DNA of 64,000 nt, from contig NZ_CP049362.1 in NCBI RefSeq assembly GCF_019343455.1, forward strand, positions 2,914,001 to 2,978,000, given 5' to 3'. The position numbers and the translations under genes were made by a program. Source of the stretch: Alcaligenes ammonioxydans. Lineage in GTDB: Bacteria > Pseudomonadota > Gammaproteobacteria > Burkholderiales > Burkholderiaceae_B. The notes beneath the pieces were generated by a model. It searched no databases, was not told where the DNA came from, and saw nothing but the letters and a program-made list of their open reading frames with translations. Positions within the stretch are counted from its first letter, which is position 1, and every line of letters begins with the position of its first letter. Positions 1 to 8,940 of this stretch are shown here, in pieces.

Positions 1-492
1 CACAACATTCAGCCTGGTCCACAAGTGATGTCCAATCACCCTGAGCTGTTCTGGGGCCTGATCGCTTCCATGTGGATTGGCAACCTGATGCTGGTCATTC
101 TGAACCTGCCTCTGGTTGGTCTGTGGGTGAAACTGCTCAAAGTGCCCTACCGTCTGTTGTTCCCTGCCATTCTGGTATTTTGTACGGTGGGAGTGTATTC
201 GCTGAACTACAACGTGTTCGACATCCTGGTCACCGCCGCCTTCGGCTTCGTGGGCTATGTCTGGTCCAAGCTGCGCTGCGAGGGAGCCCCGTTGCTGCTG
301 GGTCTGGTGCTGGGACCGATGATGGAGGAAAATTTCCGTCGCGCCCTGCTGCTGTCGCGCGGTGATTACACCACCTTCGTGACGCGTCCCCTGTCCCTGT
401 CCCTGCTGGTTCTGGCGATCTTCCTGGTTATTGTGGTTGCCCTGCCATCCGTGAAGAAAAAACGCGAAGAAACCTTCGTGGAAGAAGACTAA
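1..492 (+). CDS. tctA: Tripartite tricarboxylate transporter permease TctA family, C-terminal part
   Basis: The reading frame is open from the first base, so the gene starts upstream of the window and about 163 residues of its C-terminus are seen. TctA is the large membrane permease of the TctABC carboxylate importers, which work with a periplasmic Bug/TctC receptor and the small TctB subunit. Several hydrophobic segments are visible. The stretch with LLGLVLGPMMEENFRRALLLSRGD is the typical TctA C-terminal signature, followed by a last membrane helix and a charged tail ending in EEED. A strong terminator follows 50 bases later. The family is clear; the substrate cannot be told. Confidence 0.9.
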   Translation, partial: HNIQPGPQVMSNHPELFWGLIASMWIGNLMLVILNLPLVGLWVKLLKVPYRLLFPAILVFCTVGVYSLNYNVFDILVTAAFGFVGYVWSKLRCEGAPLLLGLVLGPMMEENFRRALLLSRGDYTTFVTRPLSLSLLVLAIFLVIVVALPSVKKKREETFVEED

Positions 493-543
493 ACAACAGG
501 CAATACCCGCTCTGTGTGAACACGTTTCCGTGCTCACACAGGG

Positions 544-600
544 CAAGAAAAAAACCAAGGCCCGATTCCCTCTCTCCACGGAATCAGGCCTTTTTTCTTG
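544..600. terminator. Rho-independent terminator after tctA
   Basis: A long inverted repeat pairs CAAGAAAAAA plus AAGGCCCGATTCC on the left with GGAATCAGGCCTT plus TTTTTTCTTG on the right. A T-run follows the stem on the plus strand and an A-run precedes it, so it can work in both directions. It closes the tctA transcript. Confidence 0.85.
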
Positions 601-989
601 CCCGTCAGCTTTTCTCCAAGGCGCCCAACAAGAGGGAAAAATATCTGGACCAGAGTGAGCCCGCCCTCTCGCCAAGGAGCAAGGCAGGCGAGCTGTCATG
701 CCGCCGTCTCTCTTGCCGCAGCTTGTCATCCGTGCCTGGGGCCGGAGAAGTAGCAAGGCTCGCGCCGAGCGCTCTGCCCGGCACTTGAACAATCCAACCC
801 CCTTCAATTCGCTGCCAGACGAGCAACACCGCCTGCACGCGTGCACCGCCTAAGCGCCCCCCCTACGCGCACCGCGCAACAACATACCGAGGGCAGACCG
901 GAATCATCCAGAGACGCCAGACAACACCCCTCTCACAACAAGCATAGCGCCACAGAAAGACAAAAAAAGACTGCCTGGCTCCAAACAAC

Positions 990-1023
990 AATGGCCTGAG
1001 TCCCTCTCGAAACCCAGGCCATT
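990..1023 (-). terminator. Terminator of the FbpABC-like operon
   Basis: AATGGCCTG (990-998) pairs with CAGGCCATT (1015-1023). Read on the minus strand the stem is followed by GTTGTTTGG, a moderately T-rich tail. It lies 23 bases past the stop of the permease gene. Confidence 0.65.
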
Positions 1024-1045
1024 AGATAAACCACCCGCGTAAGGC

Positions 1046-2731
1046 TTACATGGTGCCTTGACGGCGCTTGTAGAAATTACCGATGTACATGGCCAACAGC
1101 ACCAGCACGGTGGAGATCAAAATCATGATGATCCCCAACGCCGAGAGCTTGCCCCACAAACCGTCCTCGGCATAGCTCAGCACTTGCACAGCCAGTACTT
1201 CCGTGCCCGGGCGGGACAGCACCACCGATACCGTCAACTCACGGATAAACATGGTTGCCATCAAGATCCAGGCAGAGACCACACCGGGAATCAGCAAAGG
1301 AATGATGATTCGACGCATGGTGGTCCAGGAGCTGGCTCCGGCCACGGCTGAAGACTCTTCCAGGTGCGCATGCACCTGTACAAAGGCGGCTGATAAAGGC
1401 CGGATACCGTAAGGCAGATAAGCGGCGATATATGCCAGCAGCAAGGCGGTCAGCGTGGCGTACAAGGGCGTCTGCACAAAGAACCACATAAAGCCAATAC
1501 CGATCACAATCCCCGGAAAAGAAAACGACAGGAAGCTCAGGGTATCCAGCAGTGCTGCGGCTCGGGTTCGCAACTTGACCACCACGTAGGCCACAAAAAG
1601 CGACAGCAGCACACCCAGACTGGCGCCGACCACCGCCAGGAACAGACTGTTTTTCATCGCCACCTTGGAGATCGGGTCCTGAATGACATCAATCCAGTTC
1701 GCCCAGCTCATCAGGGAGAAGGCTCGCGCACTCGGCACCATGGAGTAAGGAATCATGGAGGTATAGAGCAGAACCGTCACTGGCAAAACCACCATCAGCA
1801 GGCTGATAATGCCCACAATGATGAACAGGGGGATTTTGGCGCGACGCAGCTCCAGCTGAGTCGGCTTGAAACCGCGACTGGAAATGGTCACATACTTGCT
1901 GCTTTCTGCCGTCATGTAGCGGTACAGCGCAATCAGGGCAATCGAGGCCGACAGCACGCTCATGCCCAAGGCGGCCGCCTTGCCGTAATCCGGCGCGAAG
2001 CCCGTCGAGATCATCTCGAACAGATAGGTCGCCAGCACATCTACCCGACCTGGCGTACCCAGCACTCGGGGCACCGCATAAGAAGCCAGAGCGCGCACAA
2101 TCGCCAAAATGAATGCAGCCATGATGGCTGGACGCAGAATCGGCAAGGTAATGCGCACCAGAGTACGCCACAGACCGCCCCCGAAGACGCGTGAGGATTC
2201 CTCCATGGACACGTCAAAAGAGGCCATGGCAGGGGCAATAATCAGATAGGCCACCGGCATGTTCAACAGGCCTTCGACCAGAATCATTCCCCACAACGAA
2301 TAGATGTTCAGTGGCGCCTCCTGCAAGCCCAGTGTGTCTTGCAGGAACATATTGATCAAACCGTTGGACGGATTGAGCAACAGTGCCCAGCTTACCGAGA
2401 ACAAGAGGTGCGGAATCATCATGGGCACGATGGACAGCACGGTGAACACCCCTTTCATGGGCATGTTGGTACGGGTGTTCAGATAAGCCAGAAAAACCGC
2501 CAACGCGGTAGAAAACAGCGAGGACCCCAGGACAAAGACCACCGTATTGAAGGTGACTTCCAGCAAGAAGGGATCGGTATAAGCGGCCACATACTTGGCC
2601 GTGGTGAAAGAACCAAAGGCGGTCAGCCCCTGAGAGAAACTGCCCAGCAGCAACATCAGAACCGGGCACAGCGTCAAAAAGCCGACAATGAGGATAAGCG
2701 ACCAACTCAATGGTCTGCGCGTGTTATTCAT
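1046..2731 (-). CDS. ABC transporter permease, fused two-domain FbpB type
   Basis: This 561-residue protein forms the membrane channel of a binding-protein-dependent importer of the ferric-iron/thiamine/spermidine superfamily. It is two permease domains fused head to tail, each with about six membrane helices. The EAA loop that contacts the ATPase appears twice, as EESSRVFGGGLWRTL (from residue 177) and EESSAVAGASSWTTM (near residue 457). It is the last gene of a three-gene minus-strand operon, 12 bases after the ATPase gene. The fused architecture is that of FbpB/AfuB. The substrate is not proven. Confidence 0.88.
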   Translation of the reverse strand: MNNTRRPLSWSLILIVGFLTLCPVLMLLLGSFSQGLTAFGSFTTAKYVAAYTDPFLLEVTFNTVVFVLGSSLFSTALAVFLAYLNTRTNMPMKGVFTVLSIVPMMIPHLLFSVSWALLLNPSNGLINMFLQDTLGLQEAPLNIYSLWGMILVEGLLNMPVAYLIIAPAMASFDVSMEESSRVFGGGLWRTLVRITLPILRPAIMAAFILAIVRALASYAVPRVLGTPGRVDVLATYLFEMISTGFAPDYGKAAALGMSVLSASIALIALYRYMTAESSKYVTISSRGFKPTQLELRRAKIPLFIIVGIISLLMVVLPVTVLLYTSMIPYSMVPSARAFSLMSWANWIDVIQDPISKVAMKNSLFLAVVGASLGVLLSLFVAYVVVKLRTRAAALLDTLSFLSFSFPGIVIGIGFMWFFVQTPLYATLTALLLAYIAAYLPYGIRPLSAAFVQVHAHLEESSAVAGASSWTTMRRIIIPLLIPGVVSAWILMATMFIRELTVSVVLSRPGTEVLAVQVLSYAEDGLWGKLSALGIIMILISTVLVLLAMYIGNFYKRRQGTM

Positions 2732-2743
2732 GATGACCCGACC

Positions 2744-3829
2744 TTATGCCGACAACAGCATGCAGTGTTCAGGGCGCAGGTTAAAGCGCACGGTGTCGCC
2801 CTCCTTCACCTTGACATCCGGGTCGATGCATACCAGCAACTGTTCCTTGCCCACCCGAACCTCGGCCTCGTAGGACTCGCCAACAAACTCCAGCGCCTGA
2901 ACCTGGCCATGGAACAAGTTTTGTCCCATCTCGCTGGACTGGCTGCTGACACGAATGAATTCAGGACGAATACACAGGGTGACGTCAGTGCCCACTGGCA
3001 AATCACGTTTCTTGCAATGCAGTTGCCCCAGCTCGCATCCCACGATAGTGGCATCAACGCGCTGCTCCAGCACCTTGGCACTGATCTGATTGGCTCGACC
3101 AATAAAGTCCGCCACAAACCGGTGGTCGGCATCGAAATAGATTTTTTCTGGCGTACCGATTTCCAGAATCTTGCCGCCACGCATCACCGCAATGGAGTTG
3201 GACAAGGCCAGGGCCTCTACACGGTCGTGCGTCACATACACAGCCGTAATGTCCAGACGGCTCAGGAACTCGCGCAGTTCCTTGCGCGTTTCTTCGCGCA
3301 GCTTGGCATCCAGGTTACTGAGCGGCTCGTCAAATAGAATGACTTTAGGCTCGGCCACCAGGGCTCGCGCCAGGGCCACGCGCTGTTGCTGCCCGCCCGA
3401 CAGCCGCGTGGCGGAACGCTGGTCCACCCCTTCCAGCTGCACAAACTTCAGGATATTCGCCACTTTTTCCCGAATCACCTCTTTGCGTTCGCCACGCACT
3501 TGCAGCGGATAAGCAATATTGTCGAACACCGTCATGTGGGGCCAGATGGCATAAGTCTGGAACACCATGCCCAGACCGCGCTTTTCCACCGGTACAGCAA
3601 TATTTTTGGCGCTGGACCAGACGATCTCGTCGCCAATGCGGATTTCACCCTCGTCGGGTGTTTCCAGGCCGACAATGCACCGCAGCAGCGTGGTTTTACC
3701 GCAGCCGCTCGGTCCTAACAGTGTGAAAAACTCATTAGCGGGAATCGTCAGGTTGATATTGTCCAAAGCTTTGAAGGTTTTGCCCTCTGAGACATAGGTC
3801 TTGCTCAGGCCGGTAATTTCAATTTGCAT
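2744..3829 (-). CDS. ABC transporter ATP-binding protein, FbpC/PotA type
   Basis: The 361-residue ATPase powers the importer formed with the flanking permease and binding protein. Walker A is GPSGCGKTT at residues 39-47, the ABC signature is LSGGQQQRVALARAL near residue 142, and Walker B runs into FDEPLSNLDAKLR. After the roughly 235-residue nucleotide-binding domain there is a TOBE-like C-terminal domain, as in FbpC, PotA and MalK proteins. It is the middle gene of the operon, separated from the upstream receptor gene by 86 bases with a GC-rich hairpin. Confidence 0.9.
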   Translation of the reverse strand: MQIEITGLSKTYVSEGKTFKALDNINLTIPANEFFTLLGPSGCGKTTLLRCIVGLETPDEGEIRIGDEIVWSSAKNIAVPVEKRGLGMVFQTYAIWPHMTVFDNIAYPLQVRGERKEVIREKVANILKFVQLEGVDQRSATRLSGGQQQRVALARALVAEPKVILFDEPLSNLDAKLREETRKELREFLSRLDITAVYVTHDRVEALALSNSIAVMRGGKILEIGTPEKIYFDADHRFVADFIGRANQISAKVLEQRVDATIVGCELGQLHCKKRDLPVGTDVTLCIRPEFIRVSSQSSEMGQNLFHGQVQALEFVGESYEAEVRVGKEQLLVCIDPDVKVKEGDTVRFNLRPEHCMLLSA

Positions 3830-3862
3830 AATGAGTCAATGTTTTCTATAAAAATGAGGCGA

Positions 3863-3876
3863 GGCGCCGAGGCGCC
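3863..3876. other. GC-rich hairpin between receptor and ATPase genes
   Basis: Two GGCGCC copies separated by GA, inside a run of GAGGCG repeats, sit in the gap between the binding-protein and ATPase genes. Hairpins in this position often reduce downstream expression in ABC operons so that the receptor is made in excess. No strong T-run follows on the minus strand, so it is at most an attenuating or stabilising element. Confidence 0.35.
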
Positions 3877-3915
3877 CCGTTTTTTCTGATGAATCAGTCG
3901 TTCTCGTGCTGTCGA

Positions 3916-4962
3916 TTAGCGAACGGCAAAGATGCGGCTGAATTCGCGGCCCCAACGGACCAGTTCTTCGTCACTCAGGTCGCGAATCGGCTCGACCTTG
4001 GCTTTATCAATACCCGCTACCGGCGGATGCACCCCAGGAGCCAGCACGTACTCACCGACCTTGTTGGCCAAAATACCCATGGCTTCATTGCCCAGCCAGA
4101 AATCCAGGAAAACGCGGGCGGCATCAGGATGCGGTGCGTTCTTGGTCAAGGCGATAGCACGGGGCGAACCCAACAGAGGTTGACCCGACATGGGGCCCCA
4201 GGCCAAGGGCGCAGGTGATTTGGTCACGATGTACTTGGGCATGGAAATGGCGACCAACTTCTCACCACTTTCAATCGGCGCAGGCGTAGGCCCAAATGAG
4301 GCCACGAACATGGGCTTGTTGGCCGCCAGGCCTTTGAGAAAGTCCAGCCATTGCTCTTCGCTGCTAAACACCTTTTCTTTCAAGCCAATCAGCCAGCCGA
4401 TCGTGGAGGGGTGATTGGAGGGGTTAGCCATCACAATCTTGTCTTTCCATTTGGGATCGGCCAGATCTTCGTAGCGCTGCGGAGCGTCCTCGGCTTTGAG
4501 GTGGTCCGTATTATAGATATAAGACACATATTCGATGCCAAACTGGATAATCGAATCGTCTTGTATTGCCCATTCGGGATAGCCTTGTACGGCTTCGGAC
4601 TGATGCGGGATCAGCACGCCCTGCTCTTTGAGCAGTTGCAGCATGGGCAGGGGAGCCTGGACCACGTCGGCCATCAGCTTGCCAGCGTTGAACTCGGTCA
4701 GGATCGTGGGAATGAATTTGGAACTGGCAATACGGGTGTACTTGCCTTCAATGCCCTGCGACTGCTGCAGCGCCTTCATGATGGGCTCTACCGCCGTGAT
4801 ATTGGCGTAAAAAACAGCTTCGCCCTGGGCCTTCGCTTTTTCCAGTACGGCGGCGTCTGCCGCCCACGCCGCCCATGGCAAAGAGGTACCCATAGACGCC
4901 AGTCCAGTAGCACCAGCCAGCTTCAAGAAACGACGACGATCGAAAGTGGTCATAAGGTTCAC
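3916..4962 (-). CDS. ABC transporter substrate-binding protein, FbpA-like, Tat-exported
   Basis: This 348-residue protein is the receptor of the importer and the first gene of its operon. The N-terminus carries a twin-arginine signal, DRRRFLKLAG, followed by a hydrophobic stretch and an AWA cleavage region near residue 34, so a folded protein is probably exported by Tat. A start at the inner Met (residue 4) is also possible. The rest has the family 1/FbpA-like fold, with the IYNTDHLK and WGPMSGQPLLGSPRA segments. The adjacent tyrosine pair that binds ferric iron in classical FbpA is not evident, so iron is only one candidate substrate. Confidence 0.82.
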   Translation of the reverse strand: MNLMTTFDRRRFLKLAGATGLASMGTSLPWAAWAADAAVLEKAKAQGEAVFYANITAVEPIMKALQQSQGIEGKYTRIASSKFIPTILTEFNAGKLMADVVQAPLPMLQLLKEQGVLIPHQSEAVQGYPEWAIQDDSIIQFGIEYVSYIYNTDHLKAEDAPQRYEDLADPKWKDKIVMANPSNHPSTIGWLIGLKEKVFSSEEQWLDFLKGLAANKPMFVASFGPTPAPIESGEKLVAISMPKYIVTKSPAPLAWGPMSGQPLLGSPRAIALTKNAPHPDAARVFLDFWLGNEAMGILANKVGEYVLAPGVHPPVAGIDKAKVEPIRDLSDEELVRWGREFSRIFAVR

Positions 4963-5177
4963 ATTCCGGTTAATTAGCTAGGAAATAATGTGGGCCCATC
5001 ATAATTCAGAAAGGCCAATCCCATTTATTACAGATCTATGACTGGTTTAGAACATGAGGGGGCTGACGGCGTCAAGCGCCAAACGCGTTGCCGGGTATTT
5101 GCCGGTACAACGATCTGGTCCGAAAAGCTGCGTTAAGCTCTCCGTCTGACAGAATGATTCTTAAGGAGATCGACACG

Positions 5178-6101
5178 GTGAGTTACGCCATTGAAGCTAA
5201 ACACTATGACAGCGTCACCCCGCAAAAAGTGGCTTTCATCGGTCTGGGTGTCATGGGTTACCCGATGGCGGGACATCTGGCCCAAGCGGGACATCAGGTG
5301 ACGGTGTACAACCGCAATCAGGCCAGGGCGCAACAGTGGAGCACGCAGTTCCAGCAAGAATGGGCCTGTACCCCTGCACAGGCAGCAGCTCAAGCGCAGG
5401 TGGTGATGGCCTGCGTGGGCAACGATGATGACTTGCGCGCTGTCTTTCTGGGCCCCGATGGTGCGCTGGCCGGCATGAAAGCAGGCAGTCTGTTCATAGA
5501 CCACACGACGGCCTCCGCCCAGGTGGCCCGGGAACTCAGCGCGATAGCCGCCGACCAGCATGTCTCGTTTATCGATGCCCCCATTTCGGGCGGGCAGGCG
5601 GGCGCTCAAAAAGGCATGCTCAGTATCATGTGTGGTGGGCAGGAAAAGGATATGGAGCGAGCCCGCCCCTTGATGATGAGCTACGCCCAGGCCTGCACCC
5701 TGATGGGGCCTACAGGCTCGGGACAGTTGTGCAAGATGGTGAACCAGATTGCGGTGGTCGGCCTGCTGCAAGGACTGGCCGAAGCCATGGCGTTTGGTGA
5801 ACAGGCCGGGCTGGATATGGAACGGGCGCTGTCCGTCCTGAGCAAGGGCGCCGCCGGGAGCTGGCAAATGGACACCAAGGGACCAACCATGCTGGCCCGA
5901 GACTTTCAACCCGGCTTTACCGTGAACTGGATGTTGAAGGACCTGGACCTGGTTGCGCAGGAGGCGCTGCGCAATGGTGCCCAGTTGCCTGCTACCCGAT
6001 TGATTCAGGAGCAGTTTGCCAAGATTGCAGCACAAGGCCATCAGAATCTGGACATTTCGGCCCTGTTCACTTTGCTGGCCCACTCTCGTGATGCGGGGTA
6101 A
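5178..6101 (+). CDS. NAD(P)-dependent 3-hydroxyisobutyrate dehydrogenase family enzyme
   Basis: Enzymes of this family oxidise or reduce beta-hydroxyacids such as 3-hydroxyisobutyrate, tartronate semialdehyde or gamma-hydroxybutyrate. The Rossmann motif FIGLGVMGYPMAGHLAQAG lies near the N-terminus. The substrate-binding ISGGQAGAQKG and the segment with the catalytic lysine (GSGQLCKMVNQ) follow. The GTG at 5178 is preceded by AAGGAG at 5162-5167 with good spacing, which gives 307 residues, the usual length. An upstream in-frame extension to 5088 lacks such a site. The gene stands alone between two minus-strand units, and its substrate is unknown. Confidence 0.85.
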   Translation: MSYAIEAKHYDSVTPQKVAFIGLGVMGYPMAGHLAQAGHQVTVYNRNQARAQQWSTQFQQEWACTPAQAAAQAQVVMACVGNDDDLRAVFLGPDGALAGMKAGSLFIDHTTASAQVARELSAIAADQHVSFIDAPISGGQAGAQKGMLSIMCGGQEKDMERARPLMMSYAQACTLMGPTGSGQLCKMVNQIAVVGLLQGLAEAMAFGEQAGLDMERALSVLSKGAAGSWQMDTKGPTMLARDFQPGFTVNWMLKDLDLVAQEALRNGAQLPATRLIQEQFAKIAAQGHQNLDISALFTLLAHSRDAG

Positions 6102-6119
6102 TCCTGCGCTTTGGGGAAA

Positions 6120-7646
6120 TCAGGTGCTTGATCCTGGCACAGGGGAGTTCGGTGGCAGCAAAGGCAGGCGAAGTGTTGCCTTCAACCCATAGCCGCCCAT
6201 ATCGTTGGGCTCGCCATCGGTCAGCACGATCGTACCGCCATTGCGCTCGGCATAGGCAAGCGCAATGGCCAGCCCCAGGCCGGAACCTGAGCCGCGCCCA
6301 CCCTTGCGTGCCGGGCCGCCCCGATCAAAGCGAACAAACACGCTTTCACGCAGGCTGGCGGCCAAGCCCATGCCATTGTCAGTCACACTGATCCACGCCA
6401 GTTTGTCGTCATGTCCGGCTGATACGGTAATGGCGCTGCCACTGCCGGCATGATTGATGGCGTTATGAATCAGATTGGAGACGGATTCATGAATCTCGGC
6501 ATCGCTGGCATAGACCCACAACGGCGCCTGTTCGCCTTCCTCACCCGGCCCGATCCACCCCAGATCCTGACGGTGCTCGCGCGCCAGAGGCAGATATTGC
6601 AGCACCACTTCACGCCCCAGGCTGGCCAGATCAACCGGCCCCTGGCTCATGCTGGTCGTGTGGCTGGCATGAGCCAGAGCCAATAATTGCTCGGTAAGAC
6701 GAGTGGCCTGCCCCAGCTGTTTGATAATCGCCCCCAAGGACTCACGCACTCGTTCAATGTCCGGTTCACGGCGGGCATACTGCGCCTGAGTATGAATAAT
6801 CGCCAGGGGAGTGCGTAACTGGTGTGAGGCGTCCGCCAGAAACTGGGCCTGCCTATCCAGCACGGAACGGTACAACTCGATATGGTGATTGACCGAGCGG
6901 ACCAAAGGAACAACCTCTCGCGGCACGTCTCGCTCATCCAGAGGCTGCAAATCGTCCACACTGCGATTGCGCACCTCCTGACGCAGAGCCTGTAAGGGGC
7001 GCAGGGCCCAAGCTACCGCGAACCACACCAGCAGCACGGCAAACAGCAACATGCGCAGATTGCGGAAAATGCCCTCTCGCCAGGCCTCCTGCTGGGTACG
7101 CAAACGCAAATCCATGCTCTCGCCCACCATCACCAGCACTTGCCGGTGTTGGCCCTTATAGTGCAAGTCGCGCCACAAGGCCACCATACGCACGGTGTCA
7201 TTACGAAAGTAGGAATCGTAGAAAACAGGCACACCTTCGTGATCGGCCAGATACGATGGCCGGGGCAAGCCCTCCATCCCCAGCAAGGTACGCCCTTTTA
7301 ACTGCGTGGCATCCGCGCCACCCAGATTACGCACCAGGGGAATCACTTCCTCCACCCGAAAGTATTTGCGATTGCCCGGCCGGGACTCCAGCATGACCTG
7401 GGCATAAAAAGGCGGGTCAATGCGCAAACTGCCATCTGCATTAAATTCCACGCTGGTCTCAAGGACCTTGGCCGGCTCCAGCAAGGCGCTGTCGTAGACA
7501 TTTTCCGTGACGGCGTTCATGGCCCGATAATCTTCCCAGCTGTCGTACAACAACAGGGCCACCACCCCTGGTATGAGCAATACCAGCAGCCAAAAGCGCA
7601 AACTGCCTTGCCAGACAGTGGCGGGGGGCGAGGAAGGGGCCGTCAT
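6120..7646 (-). CDS. tctE: Sensor histidine kinase, TctE type
   Basis: This inner-membrane kinase of 508 residues probably senses a carboxylate and phosphorylates the regulator encoded just upstream. Membrane helices lie at about residues 17-34 and 197-215 and enclose a periplasmic sensor domain. HAMP, HisKA and HATPase domains follow. The phospho-accepting histidine is H275 in DASHQLRTPL. The ATP-binding N box (NLIHNAINH), DNGMGL and a glycine-rich GSGSGLGLA segment are all present. Its start overlaps the stop of the regulator gene by 4 bases. The assignment to TctE rests on architecture and on a tctA gene at the window edge, so the ligand is an inference. Confidence 0.83.
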   Translation of the reverse strand: MTAPSSPPATVWQGSLRFWLLVLLIPGVVALLLYDSWEDYRAMNAVTENVYDSALLEPAKVLETSVEFNADGSLRIDPPFYAQVMLESRPGNRKYFRVEEVIPLVRNLGGADATQLKGRTLLGMEGLPRPSYLADHEGVPVFYDSYFRNDTVRMVALWRDLHYKGQHRQVLVMVGESMDLRLRTQQEAWREGIFRNLRMLLFAVLLVWFAVAWALRPLQALRQEVRNRSVDDLQPLDERDVPREVVPLVRSVNHHIELYRSVLDRQAQFLADASHQLRTPLAIIHTQAQYARREPDIERVRESLGAIIKQLGQATRLTEQLLALAHASHTTSMSQGPVDLASLGREVVLQYLPLAREHRQDLGWIGPGEEGEQAPLWVYASDAEIHESVSNLIHNAINHAGSGSAITVSAGHDDKLAWISVTDNGMGLAASLRESVFVRFDRGGPARKGGRGSGSGLGLAIALAYAERNGGTIVLTDGEPNDMGGYGLKATLRLPLLPPNSPVPGSST

Positions 7647-8329
7647 GAAACGCCGGATTCCGCCTCGAGTACTTCCAGCATATAGCCCAGGCCGCGCACG
7701 GTGACAATATGCACATCGCTATTGGCCAGCTTCTTGCGCAAGCGGTGCAGCACAACTTCGATGGCGTCCGGACTGGCGTCGCTGTCATGCTCGAACACCC
7801 GGGCGAACAGCTGAGATTTCTCAACCGGCATGCCCGAGCGGCTGATCAGCACCAGCAAGGCCGCGTGTTCACGCGGCGTCAAATGCACAATGGCGTTGTC
7901 CAGCAGGAAGGCCCGACTTTCCGGGTTGTATTCCAGCGAACCGCAACTGAGCACCGGAGCCACGCGCCCCCGGCTGCGTCGCACCAAAGCGGCCAGCCGG
8001 GCTTCAAGCTCTTCCAGGGCAAAGGGCTTGGTAAGAAAATCGTCTGCGCCCAGATTCAGGCCGCGGACACGGTCCTGCAAGGCGCCCTGAGCGGTCAGGA
8101 TCAACACAGGCGTGTGATCGCCGCGCTCGCGCATCTCGCGCAAGAGCACCAAGCCATGTTTATCAGGCAGGCGCAAGTCCATGACCACGGCATCGTAGTC
8201 ATGGGCGGCCAACAGTACTTCTGCCGAGCGGGCATCGTGAGCGGGATCGGGCAAAAAACCACTTTGCGCTAAGGCCCGCTCCAGCCATGCGGCCATTTCC
8301 CGCTCATCTTCAACCAATAATATGCGCAT
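7643..8329 (-). CDS. tctD: Response regulator, OmpR family, TctD type
   Basis: The 228-residue protein has a receiver domain with acidic residues ED at 8-9, the phosphorylation site D51 (VVMDLRLPD) and the conserved lysine in [12 protein letters not shown]-terminal winged-helix DNA-binding domain follows ([11 protein letters not shown] and [11 protein letters not shown]). It should activate transport genes when phosphorylated by the kinase encoded directly downstream. Its start codon lies inside the 3' end of rppH, an overlap of 20 bases, so the three genes are probably co-transcribed. Confidence 0.87.
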   Translation of the reverse strand: MRILLVEDEREMAAWLERALAQSGFLPDPAHDARSAEVLLAAHDYDAVVMDLRLPDKHGLVLLREMRERGDHTPVLILTAQGALQDRVRGLNLGADDFLTKPFALEELEARLAALVRRSRGRVAPVLSCGSLEYNPESRAFLLDNAIVHLTPREHAALLVLISRSGMPVEKSQLFARVFEHDSDASPDAIEVVLHRLRKKLANSDVHIVTVRGLGYMLEVLEAESGVS

Positions 8330-8876
8330 GATCCCTGCTATCTACGGTATCGGCATCCACTGCGCTTTGTGGGCGCTGACGTAAATAACGATTCTCCTGA
8401 CGCCGACGGAACAAAATATCCGACAGCTCGTTCAGCGCTTGCTGATAGACTTCCCGCTTGAACTCAATGACTGAATCAAGTGGCACCCAATACTGACTCC
8501 AACGCCATGCATCAAACTCCGGCGTCGAAGAGGAACGCAGGCAGACATCACTGTCTCGCCCGACCAGCCGCAACAAGAACCAGATTTGTTTCTGGCCCTT
8601 GTAGTGGCCACGCGCCTCCCGACGTACAAAATGATTGGGCACGTTGTAGCGAAGCCAATCTCGCGTCCGGCCTAATATACGGATATGCTCAGGCAGCAAG
8701 CCCACTTCTTCGTGCAGTTCGCGGTACATCGCCTGTACGGGTGTTTCACCGTATTTGATACCGCCTTGCGGGAACTGCCAGGCATGTTCCCGAATACGCT
8801 TGCCCCAAAAAACCTCGTTCTTGCGATTAACGAGGATAATTCCGACATTAGGACGGTAGCCTTCACGATCTAACAT
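8310..8876 (-). CDS. rppH: RNA pyrophosphohydrolase RppH (Nudix)
   Basis: RppH removes pyrophosphate from the 5' end of mRNAs and so starts 5'-end-dependent decay. The start [18 protein letters not shown] is characteristic. The Nudix box is complete ([23 protein letters not shown]), and the family-specific WLRYNVP and [10 protein letters not shown] segments follow. The 188-residue length is normal for beta-proteobacterial members, which have a longer C-terminal tail than the E. coli enzyme. It is divergent from proS across a 64-base gap and overlaps tctD at its 3' end. Confidence 0.95.
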   Translation of the reverse strand: MLDREGYRPNVGIILVNRKNEVFWGKRIREHAWQFPQGGIKYGETPVQAMYRELHEEVGLLPEHIRILGRTRDWLRYNVPNHFVRREARGHYKGQKQIWFLLRLVGRDSDVCLRSSSTPEFDAWRWSQYWVPLDSVIEFKREVYQQALNELSDILFRRRQENRYLRQRPQSAVDADTVDSRDHAHIIG

Positions 8877-8940
8877 AGGCCACCTCTAACGAATTCAATA
8901 CAATTAGATCTGATTATACGTACCTGACGAGTTCCCTACC

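Larger units (their letters stand above)
493..1045. other. Gene-poor intergenic region (553 bp)
   Basis: Apart from the terminator after tctA and a minus-strand terminator at its right end, this stretch holds no convincing gene. Short open frames exist at 516-788 and 605-838, but they have no ribosome-binding site and no recognisable protein features. The segment around 860-875 is a C-rich tract. No repeat or RNA gene was recognised. Confidence 0.5.

Noticed and set aside
516-838. Short open frames in the gap after tctA
   Set aside because: They overlap the terminator region, have no ribosome-binding site and show no conserved pattern.
4963-5177. Possible Fur box before the FbpA-like gene
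   Set aside because: No stretch resembled the GATAATGATAATCATTATC consensus closely enough.
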